A stretch of DNA of 64,000 bases from positions 186,001-250,000 of the forward strand of contig NZ_FYFA01000001.1 of the NCBI RefSeq assembly GCF_900188435.1. The letters run 5' to 3'. Source of the DNA: Marinobacter sp. es.048. Lineage in GTDB: Bacteria; Pseudomonadota; Gammaproteobacteria; Pseudomonadales; Oleiphilaceae. The notes under the pieces were generated by a model. The model worked only from the letters and a program-made list of their open reading frames with translations, searched no databases and had not been told where the DNA came from. Made by a program: the position numbers and the translations under genes. Position 1 is the stretch's first letter, and the number at the start of each line of letters is the position of its first letter. This document shows, one piece after another, positions 26,288-32,776 of the stretch.

Positions 26288-27835
26288 TCAGGCTGCGTCT
26301 TGCTTGGCGCTCTCCGTCTTTTCCTCGGATGACTTGCCCTTGATGGCGAGCCAGCGCTTCTGGTCCGGGGACCCTACGTAGTCGAAATTGTCTTCGCCGA
26401 TATTGATGTGGTAGTACTTCGAAACCACCGTCTCGACATCGCCACCTTCACAGTTGCCCTGATAGATCTGATGCACGGGCAGCCAGGCCTGCACGTACTT
26501 CTCCGGCTCGTTCTTGAAAATGTCACAGCAGCCGTCGGAGCAGAAGTGATAACGTTCGCCCTCATGCTCGATCTGCCGATGGCTGAGCATGGTCGGATCG
26601 TCTTTCTCGGTGAAAATGGTCGGTATCTGGCACACCTGACACAGCTGGGGCAGCGTGTTGTTGTAGAAGCGACGACCTTCAGCGTGCTCCTTCGCCCAGT
26701 GCTCAAAGCGCGGACGGTAGTACTTGTCGAAGGTGTCCGGGTACTTCTGGGACAGCCAGTCCAGCTCTTCCTTTTCGGGCATCCAGGTATGGAAATTGGT
26801 GGCATGACCGTACTGGTAGAAGGTTGACCAGGCCTGATGGCTGACATGGTTCTTGGCATCGTTGGCGATGTCCTGGTACTTGGGCGGACGAATGCCATAA
26901 CGCTCCAGGTCCTTGAACAGCGCGCCCCCGTTCTGCTCGTAATAAACCTCCCAGGCCTCGGCCCAGGACATGACCTTGTTCGGCAACATGTAGTCCATCA
27001 TCATCCCGACCAGGCTCAACAGGCGGAAACCACGCCAGAACCACTTGTCGATCCATTGCTGGACGATGGGCACGTTGTCTTCGTGCTGCTCCAGAATGAA
27101 CTTGATCACCTCAAGACCAAGAGTCATGTGCCGGGCTTCATCTGACTGGGCGGAGAAACCGAAGGTAACGGTTGCCATATCGCCGTTGTAGGCAGCGCCG
27201 GACATGAACGGAACGAACAACAGGTTGGTCAGCACATACTCGAACGAGAACGAAATTGCCGTCAGAAACTCGAACGGGCCGGCAGAGCGAGCGTCGTCAA
27301 AGAACGACTTCGGCACCGACAGGAACCACACCCGGTCATGCATGTGCGCAGCATCATGTAAACCGTTGAAGTGTTTGTTGTAGTGGCTCATGGCGTGCTG
27401 TTGCGTCTGGGAATGACGCAGCTCGTCAATGGCCTGCATCTGGCACGCCACCCGAGCTCCGGCACCACTGAACTGACGGCCAACCTTGGCATAGCCCTGG
27501 AAGGCTGCATGCTCCAGCGGCGATACACCACTCAGAAACAGCTTCAGCGCGTTGACGTAACGGGCATCTGAAATGTTCTGGTGGCCGTTGTTCTGGGCGA
27601 ACGCATCAAAAATCGCGTACAGCTTTTTCTCTTTCTCGGCCTGGTACTTCCAGTAGGCATCCATGGTCAGCCGGAACGGATCCTCCCACTGGGACCAGTC
27701 GGTAATCTTGATGCCCTCGAACCGCTCGTCCGGGTATATGTCTTCTTTTTTCTGGTAGGTCGGTTCCCAGGACATATCCCGGGTCAGGTACTGGTACTTG
27801 TCTTTCAGATTCAATTTCTTGTTTTTAACAGCCAT
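26288..27835 (-). CDS. dmpN: Phenol hydroxylase P3, diiron alpha subunit
   Basis: A 515-residue catalytic subunit of the soluble diiron monooxygenase. The two ExxH iron motifs are seen as AIDELRHSQTQQH and SDEARHMTLGLEVI. A C-terminal cysteine-rich segment (CQVCQIP ... YHFCSDGCCDIF) matches the zinc/YHS-like region of this family. With DmpL and DmpO it hydroxylates phenol and methylphenols to catechols using O2 and electrons from DmpP. The start at 27835 has GGGAGA upstream and gives MAVKNKKLNLKDKY. Confidence 0.97.
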   Translation of the reverse strand: MAVKNKKLNLKDKYQYLTRDMSWEPTYQKKEDIYPDERFEGIKITDWSQWEDPFRLTMDAYWKYQAEKEKKLYAIFDAFAQNNGHQNISDARYVNALKLFLSGVSPLEHAAFQGYAKVGRQFSGAGARVACQMQAIDELRHSQTQQHAMSHYNKHFNGLHDAAHMHDRVWFLSVPKSFFDDARSAGPFEFLTAISFSFEYVLTNLLFVPFMSGAAYNGDMATVTFGFSAQSDEARHMTLGLEVIKFILEQHEDNVPIVQQWIDKWFWRGFRLLSLVGMMMDYMLPNKVMSWAEAWEVYYEQNGGALFKDLERYGIRPPKYQDIANDAKNHVSHQAWSTFYQYGHATNFHTWMPEKEELDWLSQKYPDTFDKYYRPRFEHWAKEHAEGRRFYNNTLPQLCQVCQIPTIFTEKDDPTMLSHRQIEHEGERYHFCSDGCCDIFKNEPEKYVQAWLPVHQIYQGNCEGGDVETVVSKYYHINIGEDNFDYVGSPDQKRWLAIKGKSSEEKTESAKQDAA

Positions 27836-27849
27836 GATAGGTCTCCCGA

Positions 27850-28119
27850 TTAGTTCCACTGAAGAATGAAGTGGTCATCGTCTTCATCGACATTGCCGCC
27901 GATACTGATTACATCGATGAGCATTTCCTGAACGTCCCAGTCCCGGCCAAGCTTTTCTTCCATCGTTTCCCGGTTGATCACGAGGCGCTTTTCCGCCTGG
28001 ATCCGGATCATTGCTGGCTGGTGCTGGAGCTCCGCTTCCGGGTTGTCTTCCATAATGGCTTCGGCCAGATACCGGGCGTTGTCGTTATCCTGAAAGGCAA
28101 TGAATACGAGCTGGCTCAT
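27850..28119 (-). CDS. dmpM: Phenol hydroxylase P2, effector (coupling) protein
   Basis: An 89-residue cofactorless protein (MSQLVFIAFQDNDNARYLAE) of the MmoB/DmpM family. It binds the hydroxylase and couples NADH use to oxygenation. The SIGGNVDEDDDHFILQWN end is typical. The ATG at 28119 overlaps the dmpL stop (ATGA) and has GGGAG upstream. An earlier in-frame ATG inside dmpL is unlikely. Confidence 0.95.
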   Translation of the reverse strand: MSQLVFIAFQDNDNARYLAEAIMEDNPEAELQHQPAMIRIQAEKRLVINRETMEEKLGRDWDVQEMLIDVISIGGNVDEDDDHFILQWN

Positions 28120-29117
28120 GCGGATACTCCCTGGCTCTGCAAACCACATTTTTTGAGACGGGTGGCGAGTTCGGCCCGCGCTTCATCCAGCGCTTCAACG
28201 CCGGTGGAGGCTTGTGCCAGAGGTTTCAGCGCGCTGTAGGCCTGGGGCTCCCAATGATCGATCCACTTCTGAAGCAGTTCACGATTGGCGTCGTTTTCCC
28301 CGGCCACAACCTTCAGCATGGCGTTGGTCCAGCGCAGCGACTCCTTGTACCAGTCGCGCATGAATTCAGTGAGCATGGAGACATCCTCTGCACCCTGGCT
28401 TTCAAACCACGCGTCCATCTTGTCGTAGACCAACGGGTACATGAGGCCGTCCATGAGGATGTTCTGGACCAGTGTCAGTTCAAACCAGTCCTCAATCACA
28501 AGGGTGTCTTCGACCAGTTTGCGCATGGGCTGCCAGAGCTCGTCGTCCATCCAGTAACCCTTGGATTCATCGAGACCCGCTCCAGTGCTGCCATCAATCA
28601 TCAGGGCAATCCGGGACAGGTACTGGCCAATACCCAGGCGATCCATACCGGTGTAGATGTGCATCTGGGAAACGGTAGTGGCAGTGGCATCACCAGCGAT
28701 CTTGCTGTTGTTCATGTTGGCACCAAGCTCTGCATGACGCAGGGGCACCAGGAGTCGCAGGAGTTGCTTCTGGGTTTCTTCCGGAAGACGTGTCAGTAGG
28801 TTCCGCTTTTCGCAAAAACCAAAACTGGTCTCTGCCGCTTCCTGCATCTTGGCGCGATTACCGACATAGGCGCCGTAGTAGAACTGGCGCGGATCGGTTA
28901 CCGCATACCAGTCTTCCATGCGGATCGCGGTGCGCGTCGGATCGTTCAGGGTATGCTCGGAATCCCACTGCGGCCGATAATGAAAATTGGTCTTGGCCTC
29001 AATGTCGTAACTGGCTTCCTGGTAGCGGGTTGCCGGTTTGTCGCCAAAGCGACGGGCGATGTGGCCATAGGTATGGCGGATGGGTTCCACCGAGTTGGTC
29101 TTGATTTCGATACTCAT
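28116..29117 (-). CDS. dmpL: Phenol hydroxylase P1, beta subunit
   Basis: A 333-residue helical subunit homologous to the alpha subunit but without complete iron sites, forming the hydroxylase with DmpN and DmpO. Landmarks include HIARRFGDKPATRYQEASYD near the N-terminus and HAELGANMNNSKIAGDATAT in the middle. The ATG at 29117 with AAGG upstream gives MSIEIKTNSVEPIRHTYGHI, the normal N-terminus. dmpK lies 50 bp upstream. Confidence 0.95.
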   Translation of the reverse strand: MSIEIKTNSVEPIRHTYGHIARRFGDKPATRYQEASYDIEAKTNFHYRPQWDSEHTLNDPTRTAIRMEDWYAVTDPRQFYYGAYVGNRAKMQEAAETSFGFCEKRNLLTRLPEETQKQLLRLLVPLRHAELGANMNNSKIAGDATATTVSQMHIYTGMDRLGIGQYLSRIALMIDGSTGAGLDESKGYWMDDELWQPMRKLVEDTLVIEDWFELTLVQNILMDGLMYPLVYDKMDAWFESQGAEDVSMLTEFMRDWYKESLRWTNAMLKVVAGENDANRELLQKWIDHWEPQAYSALKPLAQASTGVEALDEARAELATRLKKCGLQSQGVSA

Positions 29118-29167
29118 ATCAACCTTACCGTTTTGTTGTTGTGAAACTGGATGTTGATGCGCTTCGC

Positions 29168-29428
29168 TCAGTAACGTTGCCCACGCTCTCCGAACCGCCA
29201 CTTGACCATGTCTTCATCAATTGCGCGGATCATTTCGGAGTCCATGTGGACCACCTTGTTGTGCTTGCAGAAGATTTCGAACGCCTCGCGCGGCAGAACG
29301 AGTTCAACGAACAGTTCCGGGTAGCCAATAGCGAAGTCGAATTCCACGAACTTATCGCCCGGCTCGCTCCGCACCCGGATGTAGCGAGTCAGTTCGTCGA
29401 AAGATTTGATGTCGTTCTGGGTCGTCAT
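29168..29428 (-). CDS. dmpK: Phenol hydroxylase P0, assembly protein
   Basis: An 86-residue protein (FDELTRYIRVRSEPGDKFVE, FDFAIGYPELFVELVLP) of the DmpK/TomA0 family, thought to help metallate the hydroxylase rather than take part in catalysis. It is the first gene of the phenol operon. The ATG at 29428 has GGGG seven bases upstream; an alternative ATG at 29440 lies only about 17 bases from the expected transcription start. The sigma-54 promoter is just upstream. Confidence 0.92.
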   Translation of the reverse strand: MTTQNDIKSFDELTRYIRVRSEPGDKFVEFDFAIGYPELFVELVLPREAFEIFCKHNKVVHMDSEMIRAIDEDMVKWRFGERGQRY

Positions 29429-29468
29429 TGTTTGCCCCATTGTCTTTGTTGTTGGCTAGTGATCAGAG

Positions 29469-29484
29469 AGCAACGGGTGTGCCA
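29469..29484 (-). promoter_or_regulatory. Sigma-54 promoter of the phenol operon
   Basis: On the minus strand the sequence reads TGGCAC-ACCCG-TTGCT, a perfect match to the -24/-12 consensus TGGCAC-N5-TTGCW. Transcription would begin about 12 bases downstream, near 29457, leaving a leader of roughly 30 bases before dmpK. The divergent gene encodes a sigma-54 activator, so control by aromatic effectors is strongly expected. Confidence 0.93.
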
Positions 29485-29612
29485 AGCCGCAAACAACGCC
29501 CGGCAAAAAGCTTCCAACACATTGTTTTATAAATACTTAATTCGGCCACCCGATGGGAAAAGAAAAAGATATCCGGTGCCGAAGACGGGCTTGGAGCAAG
29601 CCGTTTTTTACT

Positions 29613-29625
29613 ATTTGATCAACTT
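29613..29625 (-). promoter_or_regulatory. DmpR/XylR-type upstream activating site
   Basis: The minus strand reads TTGATCAAATA, matching the remembered XylR-family operator TTGANCAAATC at 10 of 11 positions and containing the palindrome TTGATCAA. It lies about 130 bp upstream of the -24 box, a normal distance for enhancer sites of this class. Confidence 0.7.
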
Positions 29626-29665
29626 GAAAGGACCACCTCAGCAAATGCTCAGATGCGAGGAAAAT

Positions 29666-29702
29666 CATTCGACCAATGGTCAGTTTTTTATCATTTGATT
29701 GA
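29666..29702 (-). promoter_or_regulatory. Additional operator-like repeats
   Basis: Two weaker matches to the XylR-family site lie here on the minus strand: TTGGTCGAATG and TCAATCAAATG, each about 8 of 11. The 10-mer ATCATTTGAT (plus strand, 29690-29699) recurs at 31597-31606 upstream of the envelope operon. They lie next to the start of the regulator gene and could also mediate autorepression. Confidence 0.5.
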
Positions 29703-29728
29703 TTTTTGACTTTCATCAGGTGTTATAT
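29699..29728 (+). promoter_or_regulatory. Possible sigma-70 promoter of the regulator gene
   Basis: TTGATT (29699-29704) and TTATAT (29723-29728) are spaced by 18 bp and lie about 85 bp before the regulator start. The match is moderate and overlaps the operator-like repeats. The rest of the 371-bp gap between dmpK and the regulator holds the sigma-54 promoter, the operator sites and an AT-rich tract at about 29520-29541 where IHF might bend DNA; no gene is seen. Confidence 0.3.
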
Positions 29729-29811
29729 AGAGCAGCAACTCCGTTGCCCGCGCACTGAATTTTATTTCCGGCGCACCCCAACCCCACACAACAACAAACG
29801 GGGCTCCTGAC

Positions 29812-31518
29812 ATGGCAATCAGCTATAAACCACAGCTGCAATACGTGGATTTTCAGGATCTTACGGAACAGATCCGGTTCCAAAGCACGGAAGGAAAAAT
29901 ATGGTTCGGCGAACAACGGATGCTTCTCATGCAGGTTTCCGCGTTGGGCGCATTTCGCCGAGAACTGGTCAACACCATCGGGATTGAACGGGCAAAAGGT
30001 TTTTTCCTGCGTCTCGGCTACCAGTCCGGACTTCGGGACGCGGAACTTGCCCGCAAGCTTCGCCCGCATTGCAGTGAAGTCGATATTTTCCTGGCAGGCC
30101 CACAACTTCACTCCCTGAAGGGCATGGTCAAAGTGGTTCCTGTCGAGATTGATATCGATCAGAAAACCGGCGCCTTTTACGGCGAGCTGGATTGGGTTGA
30201 CTCGTTCGAAGTCGAAATCTGCCAGACTGAGCTGGGGCAAATGAGTGAACCTGCCTGCTGGTCTCTTCTTGGCTATGCGTGCGCCTACTCTTCTTCCTTC
30301 ATGGGCCGCCAAATCATTTTCAAGGAGGTCTCCTGCCGGGGCTGCGGCGACGAAAAATGCCATATCGTCGGCAAGCCGGCCGAGGAGTGGGATGACACTG
30401 ACGAGTTCACTCAATACTTCAAAGCAGATCCGATGATTGAGGAACTCTACGACCTGCAGTCCCAGGTCAGCTCGCTTCGCAGCAGTCTTGAGAAACAGCA
30501 GGGGCAGTACTACGGCATTGGACAGTCCGCCTCATACAACAAGGTCTGCAAGATGATCGACAAAGCGGCCTTGGGCAAGGTCTCAGTCCTTCTTCTCGGC
30601 GAAACCGGCGTTGGTAAAGAGGTCATTGCCAGAAGCGTCCACCTGCGCAGCGAACGCGCAGAGCAACCCTTTATCGCAGTCAACTGCGCAGCAATACCGC
30701 CCGACCTGATTGAGGCTGAACTGTTTGGCGTCGAGAAGGGGGCCTATACCGGCGCCAACCAGTCCAGACCGGGGCGCTTTGAGCGCGCGAATGGTGGCAC
30801 CATATTCCTTGATGAAGTGGTGGAGTTGACAGCCAGAGCGCAGGCTACGCTGCTCCGGGTCCTGCAGGAAGGCGAACTGGAGCGCGTCGGCGACAATCGC
30901 ACCCGTTCCGTCAACGTGCGCGTCATTGCGGCCACCAATGAGAGCCTTGCCGATGCCGTTGAGGCCGGAAAATTCCGCGCCGACCTTTACTACCGCCTGA
31001 ACGTTTTCCCGGTAAAGATTCCGCCACTCCGGGAACGCCTGGAGGACCTGCCCCTGCTCGTTGAACACTTTCTCAATAAGTTTCATTCAGAATACAATAA
31101 ACGCACTCTGGGCCTGTCTGATAAAGCACTCGCCCTGTGCCTGAATTACCGATGGCCTGGTAACATTCGAGAGCTCGAAAACGTCATTGAACGAGGTGTG
31201 ATACTCACGGAGAACAACGAATCCATCAGTCAGGACTCGTTATTCGCAGTTTTCCCCGACAACCATTCGGAAAAGCCCCATGAGTTCGTTGATAGCGAAG
31301 GCCATGTGGTGCATGAGGGCGTGTCGAACGCAGCGGGAGGCTGGGCAGACCAGATCCTCGGGAACTCGATCAGTCTCGACGAAGTGGAAGAGACTCTGAT
31401 GCGCAGAGCCATGGACCAGGCCAAGCAGAATGTATCCGGCGCGGCCCGGATTCTCGGCCTTACCCGCCCGGCCCTGGCCTACCGGCTGAAAAAGTCAGGC
31501 ATTCTTGCCGAGGGCTGA
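29812..31518 (+). CDS. dmpR: DmpR/XylR-type sigma-54-dependent aromatic sensor-activator
   Basis: A 568-residue regulator, close to DmpR in length. The N-terminal XylR_N and V4R sensor region (about 1-210) includes the cysteine pair of CRGCGDEKC. After a short linker comes a sigma-54 AAA+ domain with Walker A GETGVGKE (about 263), the sigma-54 contact loop GAYTGA (about 310) and Walker B GGTIFLDEV. A C-terminal Fis-type helix-turn-helix (VSGAARILGLTRPALAYRL) completes it. It should bind phenols directly, bind the upstream sites and activate the sigma-54 promoters at 29484 and probably 31709. The effector range is inferred from the operon. Confidence 0.94.
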   Translation: MAISYKPQLQYVDFQDLTEQIRFQSTEGKIWFGEQRMLLMQVSALGAFRRELVNTIGIERAKGFFLRLGYQSGLRDAELARKLRPHCSEVDIFLAGPQLHSLKGMVKVVPVEIDIDQKTGAFYGELDWVDSFEVEICQTELGQMSEPACWSLLGYACAYSSSFMGRQIIFKEVSCRGCGDEKCHIVGKPAEEWDDTDEFTQYFKADPMIEELYDLQSQVSSLRSSLEKQQGQYYGIGQSASYNKVCKMIDKAALGKVSVLLLGETGVGKEVIARSVHLRSERAEQPFIAVNCAAIPPDLIEAELFGVEKGAYTGANQSRPGRFERANGGTIFLDEVVELTARAQATLLRVLQEGELERVGDNRTRSVNVRVIAATNESLADAVEAGKFRADLYYRLNVFPVKIPPLRERLEDLPLLVEHFLNKFHSEYNKRTLGLSDKALALCLNYRWPGNIRELENVIERGVILTENNESISQDSLFAVFPDNHSEKPHEFVDSEGHVVHEGVSNAAGGWADQILGNSISLDEVEETLMRRAMDQAKQNVSGAARILGLTRPALAYRLKKSGILAEG

Positions 31519-31593
31519 ATACCAAGACCACGACGCGACATGGATGTTGCCTTCTCCTCCTCACCTCACGAAATAAGCAACCTGCTTGCAGGT

Positions 31594-31615
31594 TTGATCA
31601 TTTGATAAAAATCAA
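31594..31615 (+). promoter_or_regulatory. Operator-like site upstream of the envelope operon
   Basis: TTGATC, TTGAT and ATCAA lie in close order, with a TTGAT-AAAA-ATCAA palindrome (31602-31615). On the minus strand TTTATCAAATG matches the XylR-family site at 9 of 11. The site shares ATCATTTGAT with the dmpK-regulator region and lies about 95-115 bp upstream of the -24 box at 31709. Confidence 0.55.
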
Positions 31616-31677
31616 CCAATACGATAACGCCTCTAAAACCATCTCCCAACCAGGGGATGTTCAGCTAAACCTAAATT

Positions 31678-31690
31678 TTTCAATAGCTTG
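31678..31690 (+). promoter_or_regulatory. IHF-like site
   Basis: TTTCAATAGCTTG matches WATCAA-N4-TTR with one mismatch and lies between the operator-like site and the sigma-54 promoter, where IHF bends DNA in related systems. A single short motif is weak evidence. Confidence 0.3.
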
Positions 31691-31708
31691 AAAATGACAA
31701 GCCGGACA

Positions 31709-31724
31709 TGGCATACCGGTTGCT
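31709..31724 (+). promoter_or_regulatory. Sigma-54 promoter of the envelope operon
   Basis: TGGCAT-ACCGG-TTGCT matches the -24/-12 consensus with correct spacing and invariant GG and GC. It lies 49 bp upstream of the lipoprotein gene at 31773, so transcription would start near 31736. It is in the same orientation as the operon and downstream of the sigma-54 activator gene. Confidence 0.85.
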
Positions 31725-31772
31725 CTCTCACCGTCAGTCGCTTTTTCACAAAAACAAAGACGGTGACAGAAA

Positions 31773-32765
31773 ATGCAAAAACCTCCTCTGCGCTCACGGC
31801 GCACTGCCGGTACAGCGATCGCCATAGCAGCCGGCACATCGCTGCTGCTGACCGGCTGCGAAGCGCCCCTCAACCTTGAGGCGGTACGCCAGGTTTCAGA
31901 GCAATCATCCAAGCGCACAGACTTTTACCAGGCCATGGCCCGGAACGACCAGGTGATTGTGGTAACTGGCAACGACGGTGTACTGCTTACCAGCCGGGAT
32001 AACGGCGGAACCTGGAAGCGACAGACACTGAATTCCACAGCGAGCTTTCTGGCCCTGGATGTCTGCCCGGACAAATCCTTTATCGCGCTGACGTTCGACA
32101 ACCAGGTATGGCAGGGCGATGCCCAGGGAAGCGTTTGGACCCCGCACCCGTTACCGAGCCAGGAACAAATGATGACCGTGGCCTGTGCCCCTGACGGCAG
32201 TTGGTGGACAGCGGGCAGCTTTACCACCATCCAGTACAGCTCTGACCTGGGCGAGAACTGGGATGAAACCTCTCTTTACGAAGACGCCATCATTAACAAC
32301 CTGCAGTTCATCAACCAGGATCAAGCCCTCGCCACAGGCGAATACGGCATGGTGCTTCGCAGCGACGATAGTGGCCTTAACTGGGACTACGCGGGTTACT
32401 TGCCAGACGAATTCTACGCCCATACCAGCTACTTCCGTTCCATGGAGGAGGGCTGGGTTGGCGGTCTGAACGGGTTCATCTACCACACCACAGATGGTGG
32501 TGAGAGCTGGGAGCAGATGCCTGCGGAAACGAATGCACCGGTATTCGGCTTCATCCCCGGCGACTCCGAACTCTATGCAGTTGCCGACAACGCCACCGTT
32601 CTCCAGTTGCAGGGCTCAGCCTGGAAAAAGATCTCGGAATCTGACCAGCCGCTGTATCTGCGAACCGGCCTGCTCATGCCCGAGCAAAGGCTGCTTGTCG
32701 CCGGTGGTCGTGGCCTGCTTTTCGACCTTGAACTCCCTGCGGCTATCGCCGCCAGCAAAGACTGA
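31773..32765 (+). CDS. YCF48-like beta-propeller lipoprotein
   Basis: A 330-residue protein with a type II signal sequence ending in the lipobox LLLTGC (Cys29); Glu at +2 is compatible with outer-membrane sorting. The rest is built of BNR/YCF48-like blades: LLTSRDNGGTWKRQTL, IQYSSDLGENWDETSL, MVLRSDDSGLNWDYAG and IYHTTDGGESWEQMP. Homologues are often annotated as photosystem II assembly factors, but here the context is transport: an MMPL/RND gene follows 11 bp later. Probably a periplasm-facing partner of that transporter (inference). It is the first gene after the sigma-54 promoter. Confidence 0.85.
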   Translation: MQKPPLRSRRTAGTAIAIAAGTSLLLTGCEAPLNLEAVRQVSEQSSKRTDFYQAMARNDQVIVVTGNDGVLLTSRDNGGTWKRQTLNSTASFLALDVCPDKSFIALTFDNQVWQGDAQGSVWTPHPLPSQEQMMTVACAPDGSWWTAGSFTTIQYSSDLGENWDETSLYEDAIINNLQFINQDQALATGEYGMVLRSDDSGLNWDYAGYLPDEFYAHTSYFRSMEEGWVGGLNGFIYHTTDGGESWEQMPAETNAPVFGFIPGDSELYAVADNATVLQLQGSAWKKISESDQPLYLRTGLLMPEQRLLVAGGRGLLFDLELPAAIAASKD

Positions 32766-32776
32766 GGATATCAACC

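Noticed and set aside
29706..29731. TTGACT / TATAGA promoter for the regulator
   Set aside because: The spacing is 14 bp, too short for a normal sigma-70 promoter; the TTGATT-N18-TTATAT alternative was listed with low confidence instead.
31773..32765. Photosystem II assembly factor
   Set aside because: The YCF48-like repeats suggest that name, but there are no photosynthesis genes; the lipobox and operon point to an envelope role.
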